Source of the DNA: Cylindrobasidium torrendii FP15055 ss-10
Taxonomy: Eukaryota > Basidiomycota > Agaricomycetes > Agaricales > Physalacriaceae
DNA length: 64,000 nucleotides
Direction of reading: 5' to 3'
Assembly: GCA_000934385.1 (NCBI GenBank)
Contig: KN880503.1
Coordinates: 1 to 64,000, forward strand
Shown: positions 46,568-58,235 of the stretch, piece by piece
Layout: every line of letters starts with the position of its first letter
Numbering within the stretch: the first letter of the stretch is position 1
The notes under the pieces: model-generated
What the model was told of the DNA's origin: nothing
Database searches by the model: none
Seen by the model: only the letters and a program-made list of their open reading frames with translations
Translations under genes and position numbers: made by a program

Positions 46568-47840
46568 ATGACCATCACCATCAGTTCGCTTCCGACACAT
46601 AGTCATTCTGGCGCTTCCATGTCGTCGATATCATCGAATACGTGGGAGGGGGTAACGCAACATCAATACGACGGCCATTCGCTGTCCCTGCTCATTGAAG
46701 ACTCGAAAAGGATCCTCAATCAAACTGAATTCCCCAGCCCAACGCCCAATGCTCCAGTCGACTTCAAGTCCCTTCTGGAAGCTATGCTTGATTAAGCCCC
46801 TTCTCCTGAAGGGCAGCGTTGGGTTGCCCTCAATATCCACGCAGCTCACTTCGACCAGACTGGACAGAAAAACGTTCTCAATTATGGCATCGCAGTCATG
46901 GAGAACCTTCTCCTTCCCAGTACGTCTTGATTTAGCGGGGCACAAGTAAACCTTTCCTGAACCTTCCCGTAGTCCAGGCAAGGGCCAATGCCGCGAGGAA
47001 GGAAGGGCGCTCAGAAAGTAGCGCATCACCTGGCGGCTTAGCTCTTGAGGCCGCCCGCCACAATGAGCGAGCAGATTTCCGGGAGAAAGTGAGTGTGCTG
47101 AATGAATGACCGAAATCTCATGGTACGAGCTCATGGCGCGAGAACGATTTCACTGTATTATAACCCACCGTATACCGGATCCGTATCCTTTAGAGGAAAG
47201 TGAGACTGATCAATATGGACGCCTCGAGGCAGCGCATATTTTCCCGGTCTCCTTCAACCACAATGTCACGGTAAACTTTGCACGCCGTTTGTATCTGGTT
47301 TATCTCATGTACCACTAGACGGAATCCGCTACGACACGGGACATGCTCAAACACTGGACAGGGATTACGTCGCAGGAATTTGCCGGAGAGCGCATTACAT
47401 GTCCCGAAAATGGAGTGTTGCTGGATGAGCGCGAACATCGCGCCTTGTCTCCCTTCAAATTGTGGTTTGAACCTGTGAGTTTATATCACGCATTCTCTTT
47501 CAATTTCGTTGAGGATGTCAAGGTCCTATCTGCAAACGCCCCCATCCCCAACACATATACGGTCTGCATTCGGAACTTCAGACCATCAGTACTACCATTA
47601 CCGCATCAAGTTACTTTTCGCGACGACCAGCTATTCCAAAATGAACCTATCCCCCCTCCGGCACCCAACTTGCTCAATATTCACGCCGCATTTGCGAAGG
47701 TCCTGCATGCATGCGGCGCTTTGGAATTGTATGAGCAGTGGGAAGTTGAGAGTGGAACGCCTGGTAGGATCTTTGACCAAAATTCCCTCGGGCTTCTGAA
47801 TGCTCGCTTGAGAGCGGTCCAGGTCGCTCAATATCGATAA
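46568..47840 (+). pseudogene. HNH-nuclease-type (HNH_2-like) gene with an in-frame stop
   Basis: Exon 1 starts at 46568 (MTITISSLPTHSHSGASMSS) and runs to FKSLLEAMLD, where TAA occurs at 46793-46795. The same frame then continues APSPEGQRWVALNIHAAHFD, GIAVMENLLLP to a clear splice donor, so the stop interrupts a coding exon. Further exons give FHCIITHRIPDPYPL, LEAAHIFPVSFNHNV (His of HNH), then ITCPENGVLLDEREHRALSP and FKLWFEP (Asn and distal His), and DVKVLSANAPIPNTY to AQYR. Related basidiomycete proteins have an HNH domain of unknown biological role. Apart from the TAA the model is intact, so this could be a fresh null allele or a base error. Confidence 0.72.
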
Positions 47841-48053
47841 GTTTATAAAACACGAATCCGCGACCTACCGACCCCTTGGTAGGGACGGCAGACTCACGCT
47901 GTGTTATCATTATTATTATTACTATTTGCCATTACCCTGCTTCTAGTACTAGTAGCAGTTCCATGGACCAAGGGAGAATCAAAGTTGAGATTTCGAGCAC
48001 AAAAAAGAAAACACGACGATTTATACAACTGCTTCTTGTTCAAACTTTAAGCT

Positions 48054-50531
48054 TCAAGAGCCACCACCTCCACATCCTCCACCTCCTCCGCCTCCGCCTC
48101 CACCACACCCGCCCCCACCGCCTCCGCATCCACCACTACCACCACCTGGAACTCGAATCAGTACATCCTTTAGGCATAGAGTATATACTCACTCCCTCCA
48201 CATCCACCTCCACCGCATCCACCATTGGATGCTCCAGCGCACTGAAATTACCATGAGCAGGTGTTAGACACGCACAAAACGTACATACAGCAGCAGAGCA
48301 TCCAGAACCACCCGATCCACAAGAAACGACATGTCCACCCATAGCCACACAACCCACAGGCATCGGCGTCGTGTACCACAGTGGTATAGGCCCAATGAAC
48401 GCAGGATCATGGCCTTCTCGTCGAGAGCGCGCCTTCTCATCCAGCTTTCCCCTCCGTATTTCCTCGTCCTCGCGTTCATATCTTTCTCGGCGCTTCGCCA
48501 GTCTCTTCCTCCGCGCCGCCTCAGTTTCACCCTTATGCGACATGAGAAAGACAGCGTTGTGGTCGCTTGGATGTGTTGCGGCGCGTATATCGGACCGTTT
48601 GGGCGGGATCAATTCTGATTGTGACTGTCCCGAGCCAGAGAGGGCGCGGCTGATTCGTCTGCGAAGCTTTTCCCCCGGAGCGGGACATCCACAGTGTGTA
48701 TATCGGACGTTATATCGCGATTCCCAGGCGCGACAGGTTATGTCGAACGCATTCGATAGTTTGTCCTCCTCGACGCGGTCATTGTGGTCAACAAATCGTC
48801 CGACGTATTCCCAGCAGTCTTTGTCGTACTGCATTGATTTGAGTTGATGCGTGTGCCAGGCAAGGTCGATATCAAGAGTGGGCACAAAGAACGACGCTGG
48901 CGAGCTCTGCATAAGATCCAGGAATCTACAGGAAGCTTAGAATTGAATGCGCGGAGCTGGGGAAAGCTCGTACGCGTGATACCTGGCGACAGTATGCAGC
49001 AGAATTGTTTCATCTGGGTCGGCAGCGAATGCTGGTGTCGTCCAACCCAGGCTTGCCATCTTACCGACAAAGGAGGCCTGACGGAGAACCTATGAGGATG
49101 CAGGTGAGCACAAACTTTACAGAGTACAGGCAGAGATGTCATACAGCGCCTACAAGGTCCAGTGAGAACATCTTATCATCGATGTAGGCGTTTGTAACAC
49201 GGCGCATCCTAGAGGCGCAATCAGTTTTGACATAGGGATGTGATTCATACAACAAACATCATCACGGGGCGCTGCCTGTCATTGGTGAACTTGTTCATTG
49301 CCCTTACGATTTGTGCCGGGCTGTAGTCATGTCTCTGCAAAATCACTTTCCTCCATCCGTCTGCATTCGACCCTGCCTCTGGTGAGAGCCGCCGAGTTTT
49401 CACACAGTTAGTCTTTATTGCCATCGCTCGAATTGGATCTGGCGGGGCCATTGTTGTATAGAGTGTGGTCCTAAATGAGCTCGGTCAGTGAACCCTCGTA
49501 CTCGAAGACTAATGTACCGAAGGTATCCCGAAGTGCTTGTCAAATCCCTGACGACCTGGTTCATCGCCAGCGTTCCCTTCGTTATGGTAAACATGCACGC
49601 GGGACAATCGTGCTGAAAATCTTTCTGCAAGTATCCGCGACCCTTGCCGCTGGCATCCAGATACGCTACAAGTATGTTGAAGATAATGCAATCATGTACA
49701 AGAAAACACACGCACGAGCTTGGGAATATTGCATGCATTTCGGACACTGGACACTTCGACAGCGCGTCTTGAAAAGCGGGGCCGATACGAAGGGGTCGAA
49801 TGGTAGGAATGTTCTGGCAGTCCACTGTGTGGCATGTGCGGGGGCCTGAGAGGTAAGCTGTCTAGCTGCATCAGGCTGAGGGAGCGGTAAGTGGTGGGCT
49901 GTGAAGCAGAAATAGAGGCGTACTAGGTCGTTGAGTAATGCGGATCCTGCTGCGTTTAGATTGAATAGCTCTGGGTTCAGCGCAGCGTCCTCGGCATATC
50001 GCCTAGAAAGTGTGAGCGGGACCTCCAAGAGGCCATGTATACGTACAAAGGATTCAGACGGTATGCGTGCCAGACCTAGAGACGTGGCATTGAGTATAGC
50101 TGCGATGTTTGTTTGCGTGCGCGAATCACCATGAAAACATCCAGTGGAGGTAGATAGACGTCCGCAGGATCAAGACTCTTTACGTAGACCTCGAATCTAG
50201 CTTTTGGTTTGCTTTGGTGTCAGAGGGATTTGATTTTGGCGCACCTCTCAACTGCCAGTGCCACGAAGAATGTCCATTTGCGGTCGTTGTCGATGTCGCC
50301 CGCGATCTGGTCGTCCGGGAGTCCGAGGGAGGCGGGGGACGCTTCCTCTACGGACTGCTTGAGCGCGGCGAACCCGTTGAGTAGCAAGAGATGAGCTTTG
50401 AGCTCGGGGATTGAGACCAGAGGCTGAGGGAGGACCTTGGATCCAATCTTCGAGTAGTACAGCGGGGGAGGTGTGTTTGGGCGCTCTGTACGGGGACGAG
50501 TCGAATACACTGGTGGGGGTGGTGAGTCCAT
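48054..50531 (-). CDS. Glycine-rich-domain (DUF1399/GRDP-like) protein, copy 1
   Basis: About ten exons, roughly 670 residues. The start MDSPPPPVYSTRPR leads to PPPLYYSKIGSKVLPQPLVS. DUF1399-type segments follow: FEVYVKSLDPADVYLPPLDV, VWHAYRLNP, RYAEDAALNP, then a CPKC ... HDCPAC pair that may bind zinc, MFSLDLVGAVLRQASF, LDLMQSSPASFFVPTLDIDL-AWHTHQL, VGRFVDHNDRVEEDKLSNAF and HCGCPAPGEKL. A basic helix rich in Arg/Glu comes next, then GCVAMGGHVVSCGSGGSGCS and a C-terminal Gly/Cys repeat tail ending Gly-Ser at 48054. In plants GRDP proteins are linked to stress and signalling; fungal function is unknown. Arranged divergently with copy 2. Confidence 0.83.
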
Positions 50532-50565
50532 GATAGTGGGAAGAGCGTCTCAGAGCATCAATGAG

Positions 50566-50575
50566 CTATATAAGG
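50566..50575 (-). promoter_or_regulatory. TATA box of GRDP-like copy 1
   Basis: CTATATAAGG on the plus strand, reading CCTTATATAG on the gene strand, about 35 bp upstream of the ATG at 50531. Confidence 0.45.
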
Positions 50576-51721
50576 ATCGGTTTCGAAAGGGTCCTGGTGC
50601 CAGGGACAGCATTCTGGCTGACAGGCACTGCCCATATCCACAAAGCTAAATGTCAGATGATACAGCTGCAGTTGATTGTGTAGGTTTTGGCCAGTCGATG
50701 AATTTTGCAACGTGCTTGCACAGAGAAATACGCTTGCATCGCTAATGCAAGACCACAGAAGGGCTCCAAATGGAAAACTATGCGCAATGATTTGAAAACA
50801 TTCGAACAGTCGACGCTGTCATTTTGCAAGTTGAGTGAAAGTCAGGTGCAAGTGACGCCCAGGGCATCCGCAGAGATTGATGCGTACCACTTGATCCGAA
50901 CACGGCAGATGTGGCGCACACGCGTGCTTGCCTTTCGATAATTACCCAGATTGCTCAACAACTGACAGATCCTTCACCCTATGATTTAATTGCGCTACGC
51001 GAAGTCATCAATCCAAGCGGTATGATGAAAGGCATGATTTTTTTTTTCGCAAAGCACACCGTTTAGTAATAGTGCAGCGTGCTTCGCGGGATCGTTTGCA
51101 CGGGATGCGTAGGCTTGTGACTTTGACATCCCGTAGACTGAAAAAAACATCAAACACCATAGTTCAGAGGCAAAGAAATCATAGGAGCTATACGCAGTTG
51201 CCTTCGAAGCTGGTGCATGATTGCAGCTTCATTTAAATAATTTTTAGTTCACGGATAGAAACGCCTGGCTTTGATGAGCCGCAGCTCCAGAATAACGCTT
51301 ACATATAGTTGTATGTGCCACTTCAAGCTTCATGAAGTGTATCATCGACGCTCGCCAATCTATCAGTTCATTCGAACCCGATAATATTCCTTCAAAGTGA
51401 GGTAACTAAAAGCGAGGGAGTCTCAGAGAAGTTGGAAAACCTCGATATCCTTCTGTTTTTATCAGTATTTATGTCCGTGAGAATGGCTCTCGATCGCCGA
51501 CCGGTGAATTACAGAGTCATGTGACCGTATATGAGACGCGTGGTGCACTGCATTTTCTATCTACCCACCATCGTGTGCAGCAGCACTGTGCACCATCGGC
51601 TACGCAGATACACAACAAAAAACATTTCTTACATGACAAGCCATTCGCTCCAAAGGAGCTCTACCCACTACATAAAAGACGGGCTGTGTCAAGCACAGGG
51701 CGTTTCAAGACGAACACATCC

Positions 51722-51730
51722 ATATATAAC
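51722..51730 (+). promoter_or_regulatory. TATA box of GRDP-like copy 2
   Basis: ATATATAAC lies about 35-40 bp upstream of the ATG at 51765, mirroring the spacing at copy 1. Confidence 0.45.
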
Positions 51731-51764
51731 CTCGGCAATGCGTTGAGACATTCTTCCTACCATC

Positions 51765-54324
51765 ATGGAGTATGATCAAGCGCCTTTACCACGATATTCG
51801 ACGCATCCCCGTGCAGAGCCCGACGTTCCGCCTCCGCTGTACTATTCGAAAATCGGAACGAAGGTCCTTCCACAACCGCTGGTGTCAATCCCTGAGCTCA
51901 AAGCACATCTCCGACTGCTCAATGGGTTCGCTGTGATGAGGAAGGCTGTGGAGGAAGCGTCGCCTGCGTCCCTGGGGTTTCCGGATCGCCAGGTTATCAC
52001 CGGCGACATCGACAATGAGCGCAAATGGACATTATTTGTCGCACTGGCTGTTGAAAGGTGCGCAACCTGACTTTGGCCCATGCATACCCGCTGAAATTAT
52101 TGCAGATTTGAGCTATATGTGATGAGTCTGAGCCCCACGACCGTGTATCTCCCCCCTTTGGATGTTTTCATGGTGAGTCGTGAAGATGAATTACTCAATG
52201 TTGTAGCTCACAGGTCTCTAGGTCTGGCATGCATACCGTCTTAACCCATTGTGCGCTCCGGCTTTAACTGAGAAATGTCGTAACTGACATCTTCCAGGCG
52301 GTATGCGGAAGATGCTGCATTGGTTCCCGCACTGTCCATCCTGATGGGCGCAGGATCTACTTTGCTTTATGACCTAGTGTGTCTGCCTTTGCGTCAAATA
52401 GTGATGGAAAGCTGATGTACATGCTAGCCTCTCGCTGCTATGCAATTGACATACCCGTCTCAATCGAATGCAGCGACATGGACCGCGAAGACAGGCTTGC
52501 CATTCGATCCCATCGACTCCGCGGCTATGTTTAAGACGCGATACCGAAGTCTGCAGTGTCCCAGATGCACTTCCTACTGTCAAGCTCGTATGTTTCCTGT
52601 CGTTTTTACGTGTACTTGCGCTGAACGTCTTCGCAGCGTATCTGGATGCCAGCGGACAGGGCCACGGCTACCTACAGAAAGATTTCCAACACGACTGCCC
52701 CAACTGTGGGTTTGGCATCACGAAAGACACGCTGGCGATGGTGCAGAAGCTCAAGGACTTGACCGGAGATACCTACCTTCGGTACGATTCTGCAATTGGA
52801 TGATACATCGTTCAAGTCGCTAACTCTTTGCGCTCCTCAGGACAACATTATATTCTACGATGGCTCCTCCAGATCCTGGGCGCGCCATGGCTATTAAGAC
52901 AAACTGTATCAGTACCAGGAAACTCCGGCCGAAGAAAGGCTCTACGACCGACGCATGGATTCAGAAGATCCTGGAAAGACACAAGTACGACCCAGCGCGG
53001 GTGACTACTGCAATGAGCAAGTTCATTAGTGGCCGCGACAAGAAGCGCCCAATTATGATGTTTGTGAAGGAGTTTGAGCTTGTGTCGACGTACTTACGCT
53101 GAGATCAGGATGCGCCGCGTTGCAAGTGCCTACGTCGATGACAAGATGTTTTCTCTGGACCTCGTAGGCGCTGTACGGCTGCTTCTCCGTGCGGTGAAAA
53201 CGCTTGCTTATGTGTCTATCCTTAGGTTCTCCGCCAAGCTTCTTTTGTTGGAAAGATGGTCGGCTTGGGTTGGACAGCACCAGCGTTCTCTGCCGATCCA
53301 GACGAAACGGTCCTGCTTCACACTATCGCTCGGTATCACGCGTATGTCCCTATGTAAGCTCAGGATTACCTCTTATTCTTGGGTAGATTCCTGGACCTCA
53401 TGCAGAGCTCGCCGGCATCATTCTTCGTACCCACACTCGACATCGACCTTGCATGGCACACACATCAGCTCAAGTCAGCTCAATACGAGAATGACTGCTG
53501 GGTCTATGTCGGGCGGTTCGTCGACCACAACGACCGTGTCGAAGAAGACAAGCTATCCAACGCATTCGACATAACATGCCGTGCTTGGGAATCACGGTTC
53601 CACGTCCAATACACACACTGTGGATGCCCTGTCCCCGGGGAAAAGCTTCACAAACGCATCAGTCGCCTTCTCACTGGCGCAAAGGAACCGACTTCAGAAC
53701 TTGTCCCGCCCGACCGCTCTGATCTACGCGCAGCGACGCATCCCAGTGACCATAATGCCGTTCTTCTCATGTCGCATCAGAAGAGAACGGAGGCGGCGCG
53801 AACCAGAAGGCTGGCGAAACGAGAAGAGAGATATGGGCGTGAGGATGAGGAGATTCGGAGGGGAAGATTGGATGAGACTGCGCGCGTGCGTCGACATGGA
53901 CATGATCCAGCGTTCATTGCGGCTGTACCGCTGGTGTACATGGGCACAACGTCTGTCGGGTGTGTAGCGACAGGCGGGCATGTCGTTTCTTGCGGGTCAG
54001 GCGGTTCTGGAGGCTGTGGGGCCTCTGGGTGCTCTGCTGCTGTACGTGAATTGTGCTTATGTCGTGCATTGGCTTATGGTCATTTAAGTGTGCTGGTGCC
54101 CCTAACGGTGGTTGTGGAGGAGGTGGATGCGGAGGCAGTGAGTCAACACCCTACAAAGTCAAAAACAAATTGAAGCTAATTCCCTTCCAGGCGGGGCTGG
54201 AGGATGTGGAGGTGGCGGCAGCGGCGGATGCGGTGGAGGTGGAGGAGGCGGATGTGGTGGGGGTGGAGGTGGAGGAGGTGGAGGATGTGGTGGTGGAGGA
54301 GGCGGTGGCGGCGGTGGATGCTAA
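51765..54324 (+). CDS. Glycine-rich-domain (DUF1399/GRDP-like) protein, copy 2
   Basis: Paralogue of copy 1 in opposite orientation with the same exon plan. The start MEYDQAPLPRYSTHPR leads to PPPLYYSKIGTKVLPQPLVS; then FELYVMSLSPTTVYLPPLDV, VWHAYRLNP, RYAEDAALVP, CPRC ... HDCPNC, MFSLDLVGAVLRQASF, FFVPTLDIDLAWHTHQL, VGRFVDHNDRVEEDKLSNAF and HCGCPVPGEKL. The tail is longer than in copy 1: GCVATGGHVVSCGSGGSGGC, then after an intron a Gly/Cys repeat to the TAA at 54322-54324. All core segments including the CxxC pairs are kept in both copies, which argues that both are functional. Subcellular location and role unknown. Confidence 0.84.
54180..54321 (+). repeat. Gly/Cys-coding low-complexity repeat, GRDP-like copy 2 tail
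   Basis: Repeats of GGN codons punctuated by TGT/TGC at irregular 3-10 codon intervals. The counterpart in copy 1 is at about 48054-48240 on the minus strand. Confidence 0.7.
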
Positions 54325-54655
54325 GTGCACTCGACGACATGGAATACGAATCACTTATGTATCTATGTATTGGTATTGGTATCAAGAGACCTGAGCTGCT
54401 CTTGAGCTCAATCGGGCATTCAGAAGGGACGCAGGTCTGGGGACTGTATCTTGTTCCATTATCACAGTTGCTCGTCAGATTGGCGTATTGACGGCATTGT
54501 ATCAGTGCGAGGTCTATCTATGTATAACTTGGCTTCGAACATCCAACTTGGCTCCCACCTTCAAGACAGTTGAAACGTTGACCCTGCGACGAGCATGGCT
54601 GCGAGTTCAAAATGCACGACTCCATACATACAGGGCTATTACCAGAGCGAATCAG
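54325..54655. other. Convergent intergenic region, no gene recognised
   Basis: 3' flanks of GRDP-like copy 2 and of the Nudix gene. Confidence 0.4.
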
Positions 54656-56067
54656 CTACAATTTACTCACTACTCTGATACCCCTTCCTCGCTTTGCATT
54701 TTTCTCATGTCTCTCTAACCTTGGCAGGTCCTCCTCCGCAATCCCTTTCACACGTTCCCAATCGACATTGATTTTCTCCTCCTCACACGCCGCACGCCAC
54801 TTTGCATCGCGATACATCACCCACGCAATTCTTTGCTCGGGCGTCGGTGCCCCAGGCGGCTGAACCTCGAAGTCTGGCTGTCGGTCGTATGCGATGGAGG
54901 CGGCGGAAATGAGTATGGATCTGTATTGCCCTCGTCAAAATCCATGTTCGCTCAAGCAGAAAGGTGAAAAAAGACGCACGCAGTAAGCCCAAATACTGGC
55001 TTTGTCCCACCCGCCTCCCTGCCTGTGAGGAACTGGTGCGTTCTTATGGGTAGGACGACGCCGTTCGGCCCAGAGACGGTCCAGTCACGAGCAGTATGGT
55101 ATGGCAGTTCCAAAGTATGCGTGTCGTTGTCGTCGTCTGCCTCGGTTGTGGAAGCGGTAGGAGTAGTGCTGGACGAGGACGATGTGTAGCTGTCTGTGGA
55201 CGAGGGCCCTGCTGCGTTGACTGGTTTCCGAGAGCTCAGTCTTGACGTTAATGGAGGTTCAGAGGAGATGAAGCCTTTGAGGGGATGGGAGAATAGTGAA
55301 GAGACTTCGGCATCGTTGAGTATAGGCTGCAATGAGAAGGTTAGAAGCTAGAGTTGGAGTGGAGGATGGGCGTACGCGGATAGTGTTGTCTGTGATGAGC
55401 ACGACGACGCTAGCAATCACGATGTGAGTTTGGGTGTGAGATGGAAGCACAGGCCTCACGGGGTGACAACGAGTTGGTTAGAGGCCATAATCGGCTCGAG
55501 AACGCAGAGAAGGGGAACCTTGCGTTTGTCGAGTGGGAGGCCAACCTTTGCACCCATGAGTAAGTTGCATCTATCTTTGCGACAGCAGTGAAGCACCTCA
55601 CCTCTTCGTATGCCTCTCTCCGCTACGTATCAGGGATTGTCAGCTTGGATGCGTTTGATTCGGATGCTTGGTACCAACTGCGGTGTCCTCGAATGTACGG
55701 TCTGTGGGGTCTACTTTTCCTCCTGGTAGGGCAGTATCACCGGCATAAGTTCGAAGGGTAGCGGCGCGGCTAAAAAGCGGTCAACATCCTCGAGACCGCA
55801 GGTTGGATGTGGGCATGCTCACCGGCTAAGAAGGACATATAGCTCTCCGGAGCGGCCAACAAAGAGTGCAACTAGTACCGCAGCACAGCGAGAGCGCGGG
55901 AATTTCAAGCGTGGCTTGGCTTTGGTGCGGTATGATGCGAGATTAAACAGGCATCTAAGGTGGATAAGCTGGGATAAGTGAGGATTCTGGACAAGCAGGA
56001 GAGTGGGTATAAGGTTGTTTCGTATGAGAGGACTGAGTTTTGTGCAGGGAAGACATGAAATCGGCAC
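54656..56067 (-). CDS. PCD1: Nudix CoA diphosphatase, peroxisomal (PCD1/NUDT7-like)
   Basis: Minus-strand gene of about six exons. The N-terminal part reads LKFPRSRCAAVLVALFVGRS, GELYVLLSRRAATLRTYAGD and TALPGGKVDPTDRTFEDTA, then RREAYEEVGLPLDKRKVPLL, giving the Nudix box (GG..., REx2EExGL) in the CoA-diphosphatase subtype. It continues VVTPVVVLITDNTI, VSSLFSHPLKGFISSEPP, RTHQFLTGREAGGTKPVFGL and ILISAASIAYDRQPDFEV. The protein ends RVVSKL, and SKL is the canonical PTS1 peroxisomal import signal. The enzyme splits CoA and CoA derivatives to 4'-phosphopantetheine products and 3',5'-ADP. The start at 56067 is the likeliest but the first about 30 residues are weakly supported. Confidence 0.88.
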
Positions 56068-56699
56068 TCACTGGCGCGCCTCTGCAGTGAGAACGGGAAA
56101 CCTTCGACCAATATCCGACTTTTTCACGTTCCTCCGGTGGTATTTGAGCTGGTTGATGGGCCGAGGCGGTGGTGAGCGCGAGGTCATTGCTATTTCAGGC
56201 GGTTTGGAGGGGGTTTATGCAAGATTTTGTCGTGGTGTAGGTCCTGAGAGGTGGAAGTTAAGCAGAAGTAGTCCTCGATGCTCGATCGCGGGGTCCGGGG
56301 TCGGATCAGAGGAAAGCGCGGATACGATAACTTTTTGAGAACATTCCACGGTTGCATCTGCTTTCTTGCGTTCATGTTGTTCGTTGCAAATAATCCGAGA
56401 CGACTTTTTTTTGCATATCATGGCTCGCGTCAAGTGCCATTTCGGTATCAGTACGGATCTCGGACCACAAAATACAGCGTCATAAACTGCGTGCCTCCAT
56501 TCACCGACCTACATTTCGAATTGGCCGCAGCGAGCACCCAAGTTTCGTCCAAAGTTCTTACGTTCAGCAGAGGAGCTCAACCGGAGCCTGAGACTCGGAG
56601 TACTTACGAGCCGAGACCCGAGGTCTCATCGTGCTAATTGCTGGCCCACGGACCGAAGCACCGCCGCTTTCGTCTTGACTTTCAACCACCACCCCGACC
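56068..56699. other. Divergent intergenic region, no gene recognised
   Basis: Promoters of the Nudix gene and of the proline/serine-rich protein gene. Overlapping short frames only. Confidence 0.4.
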
Positions 56700-57914
56700 A
56701 TGCCCGCGCCAGCTGTATACGCCCTTGCAGCTATCGGCACTGTCGCCGCCGTGCTTGCCTTCAAGGAGGTTCGTCCGTTTATCATTAGCATGCCAATGAG
56801 GCCATCTCGTTAATGGCATCATCTAGTTCGTCTATGAACCCCATCTAGCCCCCAAGGTTGACCAGTGGATCGAAGAAATACGCGCCAAACGTCGGGCAAG
56901 ACAACGCCAACGTCAGTTTGAAAGGCCTGTCGAGGTCCAATTCCCGTTCGATAAGAAGAGCCGCTCGGACGACGGTAGTAGTGACGGCGACGATAAGGCA
57001 GGCGGCAGCGCATTCGAACTCGAGAAACTTGTGTCTCCTGTTGCGCAAGAGGTCCGGGAATGGAGAAACGAAGTCGATCGCAGCCAATCCTCTACACTGC
57101 GGCAGCGCCGCCCAGGTCATCCTCTTGACCAGGTGCGTTCTCTGCTGTCATACTTGGCCTACAGCTCATATTGACCCCTTTCAAGTCGGATACCTTTGTT
57201 CCATTCTCCCCTATGCAGCCTGCCCAAGTCCTATTCGATTCTTCGCCCACTCTGCATTCCATGCCGACGCCAAACGCAGCCCAGTCACCGTCCTTACACA
57301 GCGCAACATCGTATGATACCCTGCGCTCGCCCCCTCCCGTTCCTTCGACACCGTTGCAATATGTCGCTCCTTCGTTGCAGTATTCTTCCCCGCCGGTATC
57401 GCCGCCAGCAGTCGCAGCAATGTCGCCTCCATCCCATGCCGCAGTTGGGCCACCGCCACCTGCAATGGACACAAGCGTCTATTCGCCTACATCTGTTCCC
57501 AGCCTGTCTCTCTCGCACCCCGTTGACCTCCTCGAGCACGAACAGGGTCTTGAGTTGCTCTCACCGCCGTCCTCACGTCCAGACACGCCGTTCTCGTCCA
57601 TCTCGGTCACCAATGATAGCGAATACCGATCGGCATTCGACGAGGACACTCTCCCCAGCGGGTTTCTCACGCCCGTAGATGCATACCAATCTCTTGCGCC
57701 CTCGTCGGTGTCGTCTATAGAAGACCTCGGTGCACGGGATGCCGATTTCCAGGACGCCGTGCGTGCTTCACCAGAATTAGTGGCTGAGGACTCGGACCTG
57801 GAGGACTTGGTCTCGAATCCTTCTGTCATGTCGGATTTCGACGACCTCCGGAGCAACGATGGCAGTGAGATTTCCGGGTCGAGTTGGGCCAGTGCGAACC
57901 TGCGCAGTCCTTAG
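56700..57914 (+). CDS. N-anchored Pro/Ser-rich protein of unknown function
   Basis: Three exons. Exon 1 (MPAPAVYALAAIGTVAAVLA) is a hydrophobic N-terminal helix, probably a membrane anchor. After an intron near 56768-56825, FVYEPHLAPKVDQWIEEIRA leads into a very Arg-rich helix (KRRARQRQRQFERPV) and then an acidic stretch. The third exon (57171 onward region) is long, Pro/Ser-rich and disordered (SPPPVPSTPLQYVAPSLQYS), with acidic motifs near the end (EDSDLEDLVSNPSVMSDFDD). I do not recognise a family. A tail-exposed organelle or ER membrane protein is possible from the anchor. Confidence 0.7.
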
Positions 57915-58235
57915 AAGGATGTGTTCTCATCGTCGTCTTATAGTTTTTATCTAGCTTCTTCGTGATCTCCTCTCATGTGTACATTGACATCTTGCTGCCG
58001 TTCTACCTATTTGTAATAATACACGCTTGCCTCTCGAGTTAGTACCATTAGTGTTGCATCACTGCGATCGACCACAAGTAGATGCTCATGCCAGGCTCAT
58101 GCGCTCAAAGCTGCTCAATGTTGGTGTACCCTGCCAGAATTCCGTTTAGAACATCTGCTCACTGTTCGCTGAACATTCGACCCTGTGCACAGGTGTTCCT
58201 GGGAACGTGGCATCTATTGCTCTCTTCGTGCTATC
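57915..58235. other. Intergenic region, no gene recognised
   Basis: 3' flank of the Pro/Ser-rich gene and promoter of the alpha/beta hydrolase. Confidence 0.4.

Larger units (their letters stand above)
50532..51764. other. Divergent intergenic region between the GRDP-like copies
   Basis: No gene recognised over 1.2 kb. It contains a T-run at about 51038-51048 and TATA-like sites next to each gene. Frames at 50705-50941 and 51521-51775 have no recognisable domain. Confidence 0.45.

Noticed and set aside
47905..47930. ATT-rich microsatellite as a transposon end
   Set aside because: No terminal repeat or target-site duplication is visible; simple sequence only.
54151..54394. Repetitive frames rich in Ser/Thr or Trp/Arg over the GRDP-like tail
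   Set aside because: They are alternate readings of the Gly/Cys repeat, not separate proteins.
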